Assembly: GCA_013399695.1 (NCBI GenBank)
Contig: VXAU01001873.1
Coordinates: 49,840-113,839, forward strand
DNA: 64,000 nucleotides
From: Formicarius rufipectus
Lineage: Eukaryota; Chordata; Aves; Passeriformes; Formicariidae
Direction of reading: 5' to 3'
Below the pieces are notes generated by a model. The model saw only the letters and a list, made by a program, of their open reading frames with translations, was not told the origin of the DNA and did not search any database. Below, one piece after another: positions 56,701 through 64,000 of the stretch. Both the position numbers and the translations under genes were made by a program. Position 1 is the stretch's first letter; each line of letters begins with the position of its first letter.

Positions 56701-59700
56701 AACAAAATATGGAATTCATTCGACTGAGTAGCACTAGAGGTGAAATACTGGATATAATTTTCTGCCTATGTGTAGCAGACAAATGACAACAACTCAGGAT
56801 TGCACTGACTTACCACAATGAACCACTGTGAATAATCTATAATCACATCTTAATTTCACTAGCTGAATACTGCAGATATTGCAAGGTGAACTACTGTTTT
56901 CTCTTTTAAGGCAGAACACATTAGCATGTCACTCTCAAGTGTTTGAGTTAAGCATTTTGCTTAAGAGCTGTTAAGGTGGTACTAAATATATACAGTATAG
57001 TAACAGAAGAGTTTCCAAGTGTCAGTTTTTAAAATCTTCTCTTGGTCTTTTTCCTGCAGCAAACAATTTTAATAAAAAGACAGTATTTTAAATCTCACAC
57101 ATATTTAAACAACACTCAATGATCTTGCCTTCAGACAAATGAGTCCCCATTATGCAGAATCTTTGTGAAATATCTTCCAGAAAAATAAGTCATACTCTCT
57201 CACTACATAGAATTAAGAGGAAATTTAACTGTGGTTGCTTCTATAGATTTACATGAGACTCTTCATGTGAAATGTATCAACCTGAGCACAAAAGATCAAT
57301 TTTTATGTGATGCTTTGGCTTGCAAAGGTAAAAAGGTGGTGGAGTACCACCAAAATGGTGCCTCATCCATATCCAGAACACATCAGCACAGAAGAAAGAA
57401 AACTGATGTTGTTGGCTTAGGGATTTAGTTTTGCTTCTTTTATGGGTTGTTTTGTTTGGGGGTTTTGGCTTGTATGCGTTTGTGGTGGGTTTTCTTTGTT
57501 TTGTGTGAGGTCTTTGGTTGTTCCTCCTTTTCAATTTTGAAAGGCTATCAGACACATATAATTCAGTAGAAAAGATCAGGCTAACTTGGTAATTAGAACT
57601 AAAAAACAACTGATTTTGCCTGCAGTGAATCACCCAGAGTGAAACCATTTTACTGAGCAGAAAATTCAAACAGTGTAGTAAAATCACTGATCTTCCCTAA
57701 TGCTGGTAAATCTGAACCGTCTGAATAGATTTATTAACATGAGGCAGAGATCATACTGCCCTGAATAAGTCATTTTAAGGCATTAGTAACAAAATTATGC
57801 AGTCACCCATATAATCTCATCTTTGCCTTACCGGACTCCACTTACATTCTACCTTTGTTGAATAAGAATGCAAAGAGATAAGCAGCAAACTGCAACACCT
57901 TTAGATCTGCCTTTTTAGATCCGGAAAACCACTCTTATTCAGAGTAGCTTTTAGTGAATTCAGAGATTTCTGTTGAAGACATCCAGCATTACGAGATCTC
58001 ATTGTTACCTAATGCAGACTTCATTAATTTTAAAAGTATCAACTTGTATATTTGTTTATTTCCAACATTTAGCATCCTGGGATAGATTTACCATGGGATC
58101 ATTCCAGTCAGGAACTCCTATAACCCTCTGCTGCTGCTGTTTTCTTCTCTCACAAACTCAATAGAATTAGAACAGACACACATTTAGAAATTTATTCACA
58201 ACAGACCATAGGATGACTTTTCTCTATCAGAGTATACATTTTTATGGCATATGATATATCTTTTCTCATGTGATCCGTTCATCTTCACCCTACTCAGTAA
58301 CTGATCGGTGGCAATGTACCAGCACACACCAACCACTTCACAGTACCTGTCTTAGGAGGTGAGAATCTTTATTACACTAAAAAAAAGGAGACAAAATGAT
58401 CAGAGGTGAATGACACTGTTAGAAAACTGATGCAGTGCTCCTCCTCGCTCTATTTCTCTTCATCTACAGAGCGATGCAGAGCTTAACTCAAGAAACAAGC
58501 ACCTGTTTAGCAAAAAAAAAAAAAGGCAACTACTAGTCTTACCTTCTCCATAGAGTCATCCACAGACATGAGTGTTTGAAGGCGCTTCCTCTGTAGCATG
58601 TTAGTGAACTCCATGTGTATAGGCTTCATGGGACCGGTATACCTCATTATCCAGTGTTTGTCTGGATTCGGAGCATAGTTGTAACTGGGAGTGCTAAGGA
58701 ACAGAATAAAAACCAGAATGTTTTAGCCAAGTAGAAAAAAGGCACAGTAATAAATACTAGTAGTTTCTATTTGATCAACACTATAGGACTTACTCTCTGA
58801 AGTGCATGGGAAAATAATAGATTTACTTTGGAAATGTCTTATACTTTCATGTTACGAAACATGGGAAAATGAAAACAACTCTGGGGGGAATAAAATCCAT
58901 GAAAAGAGCAAATACACTTCATTTTTGCAGTGACTTCAGACTAATATGGATACATTTCACGGCCAAGAGACTAGTCAGAAGGCTCAACTGCAGGTACGAT
59001 CAGAATGAAGCATGTATTACAGAGCTCCAACTCATGCAATTGCTTAGCTTTCACTCTGCCCACGTAAGCACCAAATACCATGGCTTAGGTAAGCTTTTTA
59101 AAAAATAACTACAGGACTCACTGAAAAGGTTCTATTATGTTCTTTAACAGCTTTTTGGAATTCAGCATGACTGTCTACTTGAGTATTTTCACACTCATAC
59201 AGCAGAGAAGCACAGGCACTCTGACTACCAGTATCCAACTTCATATGAGCAGCAGAAGCAGATACACTGCTGGATTTTAAAGACCTGCCAAGAAAAGCAG
59301 GGGTGAAGGGAAATAGGGCTGTATTTTGAAGATACATTCCAGCCACCAATTGCTTTGCAATAATCAAAAACTTTTAATAAAAGTCCCTGCAAAATCCTAA
59401 GAACTGGACTCAATGTCCCCCTAAAATCTCACTGTCCCTCCAAGTTCTCATGGTCCTGAGACATGACTGAAATGATAAGGAAAAATAAAACTGATTGTCT
59501 GTAGTCTCACATTGTTGGGAGTTCCAGTTATCACTTTTCTGTGCATAATTGTATTGCTATAGGTTAGCTGAACCTAAATAAGAGGGGTTTTATTATCATT
59601 ATGTCAACTCTCTACATCACCAACTCCCTAAGAAGTTATATTATTGCTTATATTTGCAATAAATATTATTTTTACCTATGTGTACTCCTTGAAAGTTTGC

Positions 59701-62700
59701 TAATACCTAAGGCTGAAAATAACCTTATACAATTTCTTCACACCCTGGCTCAACCGTATTGCCTAGAGTCTAAAATATTAAAGATTACTTATGGAATTTG
59801 GTTAGACTTCCTTCTTTCATTCAGAGCCAAAAACTCAGTCTATGCAAATGTACAAACCCAGAGGGCAACACTAACACAGTAACAAACAGCAATTACTCAG
59901 TGTCTTTCCTCTGCAACACAAAATTTTCTGATAAATGCATCTCCTATTTGGCAAAATACTACTGCAGATTTTGCGTATGCAACAGAGCAGCAGGGTAAAT
60001 TTTTAAGATAAACAATAGCATTATAAGCTGAAATGTATCATCAAAATACTGTGTATCTAAATATCTTTGACTATAATGGGTAGTCTTAAGAGATGTAATA
60101 TAAATGCAAAAATAACAAATAATCTGACAGTGAAATGTTTTAGGCTGAAAGCCTCTCTTAGATGCTATCTGAAAAATGTGCATAGGTGGCAAGTGGAGGC
60201 TTCTTCATACAGGGAGGAAAGGGGTGGTGTTTATTCTCTCTGCAATATTAACAGTCTCCTGAATTTCAGAATGTTATTGTGTCCAAAATAATGACATTGC
60301 TTCTTTGAAAATGCTGACAGTTATGGAAACTGTTGCTACGTGATGCCCAGAATGAATAAAAAATGCTTCACAAACTCCTTTTCAACTTATTCCATTATTT
60401 CCTGGTTGATTTGAAACCTCTCACTATATAATTCAACAAAGGTATGTGGTATTCTTTGATTACTACAAATGTAACCCTCTTACACGTAACAGATTTGTCT
60501 GTCTTGTGGGAAAAATAGACAGCTTTAACACACCTAGAAGTTAGTTAAGGTAACTCCTTCAAATGCACCCAGAAGTCCCAAGTCACATTGCATTTGACCT
60601 TGAAAAAGATGGGTGATAAACGCTCCCTCCATTCCAGTAACATTTCTGATCGCTGCTATGCTGCCCAGCTGTCATGTTCTCTGCAGCTCATGGCATAAGC
60701 AGTAATAAAGGAAAATCAGACCTGTAGATGAGGGATTTGCTCTGTGATTAGTTTTCAAACCCAAGACCACATACGCACACAGAAAGGAGTTGTCCAGAAT
60801 GAGATGGAGAGAGACTGCAGTATAAGGCAGAATGGTCATACCAGCCACAATATGGAATAAAAGAAGCAAGAGAACAGCACATAAATTTGCCACAGAAGTA
60901 CATCCCAGAGCTCCCAAGCAGAGTAACACCCTGACTGTTTATGCTAAAACCCATGCCACGAGCTTTTAACCACTACCAGCAATAACACACGATGCAGTGT
61001 GACATCAACCCATGTGAGCACTGCAGTCCCACCTCCACCTGGCTCTGTGCACACAGTTCCAGAATTCACGTGTAGACTTGGTGGGTGCTGCCACCAGGAG
61101 AGGCACAGAGCCATGCCCAGGGAGTCCTGTCTCCTGAGTCTGGGACTAGGCAAAGACTGTTCAGGGTATTTTGCTTACTGCTTTAAGGCAATTCCTAAGT
61201 GTTCCTTCCATCGCAGTTCAGATCCTGCCCTACCACATAGTCACATGACAATGAAAGAGGAAGAACTGCCTACAACCCTTTATCACTGACAGATTCATCC
61301 ATCACTGAGGGATTCCTGGAATACAGGCACAAGGGGAAAAAACAGAAAGTAGAGAACGATTTGCATCATTTCCTTCACTCTACGTACATGTTCTGCACTT
61401 TTTACATTTATTCTTAAACCCAGGCCAGTAAAATCTCTTACAGGTTATTATCATTATGCAGTGCTGTAAAAATTGTTTAGAAGATGACTGGCAGTTTCTT
61501 TGTGTAAGATGTACATAAAATTCATATTCAAAAGAAAAATGCAGTTCCTTAATCTATCAAGGTAATTTCTTTTATTACAAACAAAACTTCTTTCCATGAA
61601 GCGACACTTTCTGTGTAATTGTTATCATTGTAAGAAAAGTCACCTAAAATTTAAAAAAAAAATAATTGTGTAATTACTTTATAACCGGGAAGATAGACCT
61701 CATTTATGTGAACAATAAAATTTAAACCATAAGCAAAATATATATAGGCTATATTTTTCACTTCTAACCTTTCTCAAGTCTTTCTATTCTTTTTCATTCA
61801 ACTAGCAAGGAAATTGACACAGAATGTTGCATGATCGATGATTATCATCTCCCAGATCCAAATGCCTTCTAAAGGAACCTAGTAAGACTGAGGTCAATAC
61901 TGGATATCAGCCATGAGACACTGCTCACTGGTCATTTCTGTAATTTTCATTTCAAAAAACATAAATGAGCACAATACAACAAACAAACATGAGATAATAT
62001 TTCATTGTTGTAAATCTACCCCACAGATTCTCTTTGGGAACAGTAGAAAATAATTAAATATATCATTCTAAGTTATGCAATAGCCAGACAATAGAACAAA
62101 GGAAGTTTTTTCCCCTCCAATTATATTTTACAATAAAGCAAAAAAGTTCAAATGGATTTCACTGGACTCTGGACTCGCCTGAGCAGCTTTGGCCACCAAC
62201 TGATCATTACCTCCATCAGTTCCCAGCTCCTTCACAAAATCCAAAATAAAACAGAATTCCCCATAAAAAGTGTGTGGCGGAGGGGGCGGGGAGAGATGGC
62301 AGCTTATAGGAAGAAAGCTTAAAAGGCTGAACATCAACAAAGGCATGAAGCCAGTAATTAGAAAACTACTGGAACATTTTCAAGTTGTGTCAAGAGGTGA
62401 TTCGAGAGAACCACTCATTTTATCCACATGTGAGGAGATATGTGTTATGCAGCATTACAGAACTGTACCTGTAAAATGTCTCTGTGTTATAAAGCATCTC
62501 AACATGGAGCTTGTGAACACGTTAACTCAGGAACCAGGTGATACTGTTTTTGGGATCCACTCAAGACACTGTACTGGATCTTGTACAGACACATCAGCTT
62601 ATTCAGAAATAGTTTGTCAAATTTGCTGCTGCAGGCCTGCATTTAGTTTCTTTCCATATATGAAACAGGACAGTAAGAATTTACGTGATGTCTGCTAATA

Positions 62701-63212
62701 CCCATAAAATAATATAGTTTATACATAAGGATAGGGAGATAGGAGTTTCTTCTTTTGAACCAGATTTTCATATTCTTGTTCAAAATAAAAAGAGTGCTTT
62801 AATTCCCAAATAGGCTGCAACAATGGCCAACTAATTCTGCAGCCATTCTCAAGATACTTGTGCTAGTCTGAAGAGAGAAACAAACAAAAAACAAACAAAC
62901 AAACAAAACCAAACAAAACTCTTCTTACGTATTTGTGACAAGGAGAGTATTATAAAGAAAAAGTGTTACCCAGGACTTCCATACTCCAGAACCTGAAAAA
63001 TCAAAGTGTAGTATTTTTGCGGTGTTTTGTTTTTTTTCTTACATGTGTTGTGAGGCATTGGGAAAGAGATGTGAGTACTGAGGGGCTGAATCTTCAGGGC
63101 CGTGAGGAGCAGCATGGCTTACAACCATCAGCACGGGCCTGTGAGGATACATCTTCTTGGATAGTCTGAAGAAGGTAATACTGTCATTGGTAATCAGATC
63201 AGTTAGATAATC
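26825..63212 (-). CDS. SULF2: SULF2 extracellular sulfatase 2, 3' part (17 coding exons)
   Basis: A secreted endosulfatase that removes 6-O-sulfate from heparan sulfate at the cell surface and in the matrix, modulating growth-factor signalling. The joined exons give 690 residues in phase, roughly residues 180-870 of the human protein. The order is: end of the sulfatase domain, including HAAPHGPEDSAPQYS and metal/substrate-site motif [20 protein letters not shown]; basic hydrophilic domain with a furin-like RSIR|S; C-terminal domain with ECDC, CSMPGLTCFTHDNQHWQT and SANNNTYW; and the end GQLWEGWEG. That end and the identity of residues across exons separate it from SULF1. The signal peptide and the formylglycine cysteine lie beyond 64000. 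N-glycosylation sequons include NDS, NAS, NDT and NET. Convergent with NCOA3, as in human 20q13. Confidence 0.96.
26856..27866 (-). other. SULF2 intron before the last exon
   Basis: 1 kb with a T run and one ambiguous base at 27423. No repeat family was recognised. Confidence 0.8.
27867..27923 (-). CDS. SULF2: SULF2 coding exon, 57 nt
   Basis: Encodes QFQRRKWPDVKRPSSAKS. The acceptor is aattag and the donor is gtgagt. Confidence 0.95.
28211..28241 (-). CDS. SULF2: SULF2 micro-exon, 31 nt
   Basis: Encodes GLKDGSYEQY with split codons at both ends. The acceptor is acttag and the donor is gtacat. Human has LKDGGSYEQY, so one Gly is missing here. Confidence 0.93.
28743..28866 (-). CDS. SULF2: SULF2 coding exon, 124 nt
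   Basis: Encodes LINAVNTLERDVLNQLHVQL through PRTRNMDLG. The acceptor is ttgcag and the donor is gtaagt. Confidence 0.96.
29095..29237 (-). CDS. SULF2: SULF2 coding exon, 143 nt
   Basis: Encodes LGPFCACTSANNNTYWCLR through FLEYFDLNTDPYQ, nearly identical to the family. The acceptor is ttacag and the donor is gtatct. Confidence 0.97.
29685..29854 (-). CDS. SULF2: SULF2 coding exon, 170 nt
   Basis: Encodes the basic KALQEKDRLWFLREQ and KKKLRKLLKRIKNNDTC, then HDNQHWQTAPLWT. The acceptor is gtgcag and the donor is gtaagg. Confidence 0.97.
30085..30144 (-). CDS. SULF2: SULF2 coding exon, 60 nt
   Basis: Encodes SYHSKHKSKLRHKGSSLHPF. The acceptor is ttccag and the donor is gtaagt. Confidence 0.95.
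30145..33692 (-). other. SULF2 intron, 3.5 kb, carrying a long CR1 copy
   Basis: The CR1 copy at ~31440-32957 occupies over 40% of the intron. The remainder is unique-looking, with an A-rich run near 30808-30826. Confidence 0.85.
31440..32957 (+). mobile_element. CR1 LINE, 5'-truncated, ~1.5 kb with degraded reverse transcriptase
   Basis: It lies antisense to SULF2. Broken frames show CR1 reverse-transcriptase segments: KSTGPDDLKELAGEIAKPLT, a DLHKAFGTAP counterpart of LDFSKAFDTV, and SVLGPILF. The 3' end holds 'ttaggattggatgatctttg', 'aggtcccttccaaacc' and ATTCTATGA. Frameshifts and stops make it inactive. The missing catalytic YADD-type segment falls in a small deletion near 32070-32110. 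Confidence 0.93.
33693..33787 (-). CDS. SULF2: SULF2 coding exon, 95 nt
   Basis: Encodes IETLQNKIKNLREVRGHLKK through EECDCNKL. The acceptor is ttttag and the donor is gtattt. It looks coiled-coil-like and basic. Confidence 0.96.
33788..35507 (-). other. SULF2 intron, 1.7 kb
   Basis: No recognised repeat or coding signal. Confidence 0.8.
35508..35604 (-). CDS. SULF2: SULF2 coding exon, 97 nt
   Basis: Encodes CYILENDTVQCDTDLYRSLQ through WKDHKLHIDHE. The acceptor is gccaag and the donor is gtcagt. Confidence 0.96.
35605..37358 (-). other. SULF2 intron, 1.75 kb
   Basis: Contains a perfect 9-bp inverted repeat at 36611-36634. No repeat family was recognised. Confidence 0.8.
37359..37602 (-). 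CDS. SULF2: SULF2 coding exon, 244 nt (furin-like site)
   Basis: Encodes FKPSYVRNRSIRSVSVELDG through YSGTGGISEYTAPNLIKVTH. RSIR|S matches the human processing region between the two Sulf2 subunits. The acceptor is atgcag and the donor is gtgagt. The middle, GYQPIFPRNISKRHKVQ, diverges from human. Confidence 0.95.
37603..43146 (-). other. SULF2 intron, 5.5 kb
   Basis: Contains an (AC)n run at 38715-38745, an A run at ~42269-42286 and an AT-rich cluster of homeodomain-like sites near 42430-42620. No coding signal. Confidence 0.8.
38715..38745 (+). repeat. (AC)15 microsatellite
   Basis: An uninterrupted AC dinucleotide run, which is GT on the SULF2 sense strand. Confidence 0.95.
43147..43354 (-). 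CDS. SULF2: SULF2 coding exon, 208 nt (hydrophilic domain)
   Basis: Encodes KWQCVEDASGKLKLHKCKG through YKLSHVGQRKKLLSKK. The acceptor is ttccag and the donor is gtaagt. The central NRNREDCSCEENEYKL is recognisably related to, but diverged from, human. Confidence 0.96.
43740..43865 (-). mobile_element. CR1 LINE 3' end fragment
   Basis: AGAATGGTTTGGAAGGGACC, then 'ttccaacccccttgccatgg' and 'ctagaccaggttgctcagcc', form the reverse complement of a CR1 3' region. It is in the same orientation as SULF2. Confidence 0.88.
45830..46578 (+). mobile_element. CR1 LINE 3' fragment, ~0.75 kb
   Basis: Interrupted frames show the CR1 ORF2 C-terminal pattern: VPVDNKLPWSQQ with KRANSVLGSL, then GLEHLSYKETLRQLGLFSLE. 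The 3' part has 'ggtcccttccaacttgacca' and 'ttatgattttgtgatca'. It is degraded and antisense to SULF2. Confidence 0.88.
48540..48641 (+). repeat. G/T-rich low-complexity tract, ~100 bp
   Basis: Almost pure T and G, with TTTG, GGTT and runs of up to five G. On the SULF2 sense strand it is A/C. Confidence 0.85.
53890..54019 (-). CDS. SULF2: SULF2 coding exon, 130 nt
   Basis: Encodes KLLHKRENEKVDAQEENFLP through QRAEYQTACEQLGQ. The acceptor is ccccag and the donor is gtaggg. Confidence 0.96.
54226..54275 (+). mobile_element. CR1 LINE extreme 3' end
   Basis: GGTTGGACTTGATCTCAGAG, then 'gtctcttccaacccagccga' and TTCTAT, match the last ~50 bp of a CR1 element. Confidence 0.82.
54741..54797 (-). 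CDS. SULF2: SULF2 coding exon, 57 nt
   Basis: Encodes FRLKKKMKVWRDSFLVER. The acceptor is ttctag and the donor is gtaagg. Confidence 0.95.
54798..55753 (-). other. SULF2 intron, 0.96 kb
   Basis: No recognised repeat or coding signal. Confidence 0.8.
55754..55882 (-). CDS. SULF2: SULF2 coding exon, 129 nt
   Basis: Encodes NPHIVLNIDLAPTILDIAGL through DGKSILKLLDSERPVN. It forms part of the C-terminal side of the sulfatase fold. The acceptor is ttccag and the donor is gtaaga. Confidence 0.96.
55883..56505 (-). other. SULF2 intron, 0.6 kb
   Basis: No recognised repeat or coding signal. Confidence 0.8.
56506..56681 (-). CDS. SULF2: SULF2 coding exon, 176 nt (sulfatase site motif)
   Basis: Encodes IYNTLVETGELDNTYIIYTA and [20 protein letters not shown], then VPFYVRGPNVEAGS. 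The DH and the downstream lysines correspond to the metal- and sulfate-binding residues of the sulfatase family. The acceptor is tttcag and the donor is gtaagt. Confidence 0.97.
56682..58542 (-). other. SULF2 intron, 1.9 kb
   Basis: Holds a G/T-rich tract at 57425-57523. Nothing else was recognised. Confidence 0.8.
57425..57523 (+). repeat. G/T-rich low-complexity tract
   Basis: T and G dominate, with GGGTTGTTTTGTTT and GTGGTGGGTTTT units. It resembles the tracts at 25.3 and 48.5 kb. Confidence 0.75.
58543..58693 (-). CDS. SULF2: SULF2 coding exon, 151 nt
   Basis: Encodes TPSYNYAPNPDKHWIMRYTG through RLQTLMSVDDSMEK. The acceptor is ccttag and the donor is gtaaga. Confidence 0.96.
58694..63042 (-). 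other. SULF2 intron, 4.3 kb
   Basis: Contains an AAAC-type microsatellite at 62880-62921 and an A run near 61654. No recognised mobile element or coding signal. Confidence 0.8.
62880..62921 (+). repeat. (AAAC)n microsatellite
   Basis: Repeated CAAA units with few interruptions. On the other strand it would look like the GTTT tracts seen elsewhere. Confidence 0.88.
63043..63212 (-). CDS. SULF2: SULF2 coding exon, 170 nt (most upstream exon in window)
   Basis: Encodes DYLTDLITNDSITFFRLSKK through HAAPHGPEDSAPQYSHLFPN. The acceptor is ttgcag and the donor is gtaaga. This is mid sulfatase domain; upstream exons are outside the window. Confidence 0.97.
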
Positions 63213-64000
63213 CTGCAAGTAGAAGTAAAAGTATAATGAGATACTTGAAAAGGAAATTTCAAATTGGAGGGCAAGATAGGAAGGGGAGGTCTGAGGTATC
63301 ATAAGAAACAGGAAAAAAAGGAGCTACTTCACCCAGAAAGACAGGAGGAAGAAGTAAGTTACAGACATTAAAAATCAAAAAACTAAAACCAAATCCTCCT
63401 TTCTTCACTGCCTAGAAATACAAAAAGCAACATCTGTTTTTCCCTCAGAAATGAACGGCATTAAAGAAAATCAAATGGTATTCTTTTTTGCCAAAGTGGG
63501 TAATTACATTATGAAGATCAGAATAGTAACACAATGACCAGGTACTACAGGAGAGCGATGGGGGAGAAAAAGGAAAAATAAAAAGTAAAGAAAAAAAAAA
63601 TCAGTATCTTCAAGGTGTATAGTCCAACCTTCCATCATAAAAGCACTTTGAAAATCAAAATGGCTTGACTTTTTTTTTTTTTTTTTAAAAACCTCCCTTT
63701 GAACCAGAAGTCAGTAAAAGATGGTGGGCTAACTGGACCCCAAAAACGTCCTTCTATGTTACAGTGACAATCTGACAAAGATGTAGCTCTGTCACATATA
63801 TGTTGAGAATTTAGAAAATTTCCTTTAAAATAGCTGGACTATCTTTCCATTTACTAAGTAGTATCATTATTGTTATTCTGGTATCTGCAAGAGCTATAGG
63901 GATTGAAGACAGTATTTTTAATGACAAGTCACATCCTCACTTAGCCTGCTTCACAGAAAGCACTACAAATATAAACACCCCTCAAACATGAGTGGAATAT
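63213..64000 (-). other. SULF2 intron, truncated by the window edge
   Basis: Contains an A run (~63592-63600) and a T run (~63669-63686). No further exon was seen. Confidence 0.8.

Noticed and set aside
1..64000. CRISPR arrays, bacterial operons, phage or integrated viral genes
   Set aside because: Nothing of the kind is visible. The sequence is explained by two vertebrate genes, CR1 and SINE retroposons, simple repeats and unique intronic DNA.

Overview
This window is vertebrate nuclear DNA, almost certainly from a bird. The evidence is compact split genes with GT-AG introns, long AT-rich introns and intergenic sequence, and several 5'-truncated CR1 (chicken repeat 1) retroposons ending in the typical ATTCTATGA-like tail. 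No bacterial-type operons, CRISPR arrays or prokaryotic elements are present. The genes were identified by reading exon translations against remembered protein families; no database search was run.

Two protein-coding genes face each other tail to tail. Positions 1-24.6 kb hold NCOA3 (SRC-3/AIB1, p160 nuclear-receptor coactivator) on the + strand. All 21 coding exons, from the start codon at 206 to the stop at 21589-21591, could be placed with phase-consistent splice sites. They give a protein of about 1401 residues, followed by a 3 kb 3'UTR with proximal and distal poly(A) signals. Positions 26.06-63.2 kb hold the 3' part of SULF2 (extracellular heparan-sulfate 6-O-endosulfatase 2) on the - strand. 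It comprises 17 coding exons and the 3'UTR; the signal peptide and catalytic-cysteine exons lie beyond the right edge. About 1.5 kb of apparently gene-free DNA separates the two poly(A) sites. The same NCOA3/SULF2 convergent pair exists on human chromosome 20q13, which supports both calls.

Non-genic content is mostly intronic: a 1.5 kb CR1 copy (31.4-32.96 kb), a 0.74 kb CR1 copy (45.8-46.6 kb), smaller CR1 pieces (0.5, 16.4, 43.7 and 54.2 kb), CA/TA microsatellites, homopolymer runs and recurring G/T-rich tracts. The most unusual item is a compact 245-bp tRNA-derived SINE at 12340-12584, in an NCOA3 intron. It has A and B boxes, a terminal hairpin, an (ACA)n tail, many intact CpGs and a perfect 10-bp target-site duplication. 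Young SINEs are uncommon in birds.

NCOA3 acts in the nucleus, where it bridges ligand-bound receptors to CBP/p300 and CARM1. SULF2 acts outside the cell, where it edits heparan sulfate to modulate growth-factor signalling. I see no evidence that they share a pathway; their adjacency appears to be old synteny. Of possible regulatory interest are a 3-codon uORF one base upstream of the NCOA3 start, a GC-AG intron, a NAGNAG acceptor, and miR-17- and miR-137-type seed matches in the NCOA3 3'UTR.
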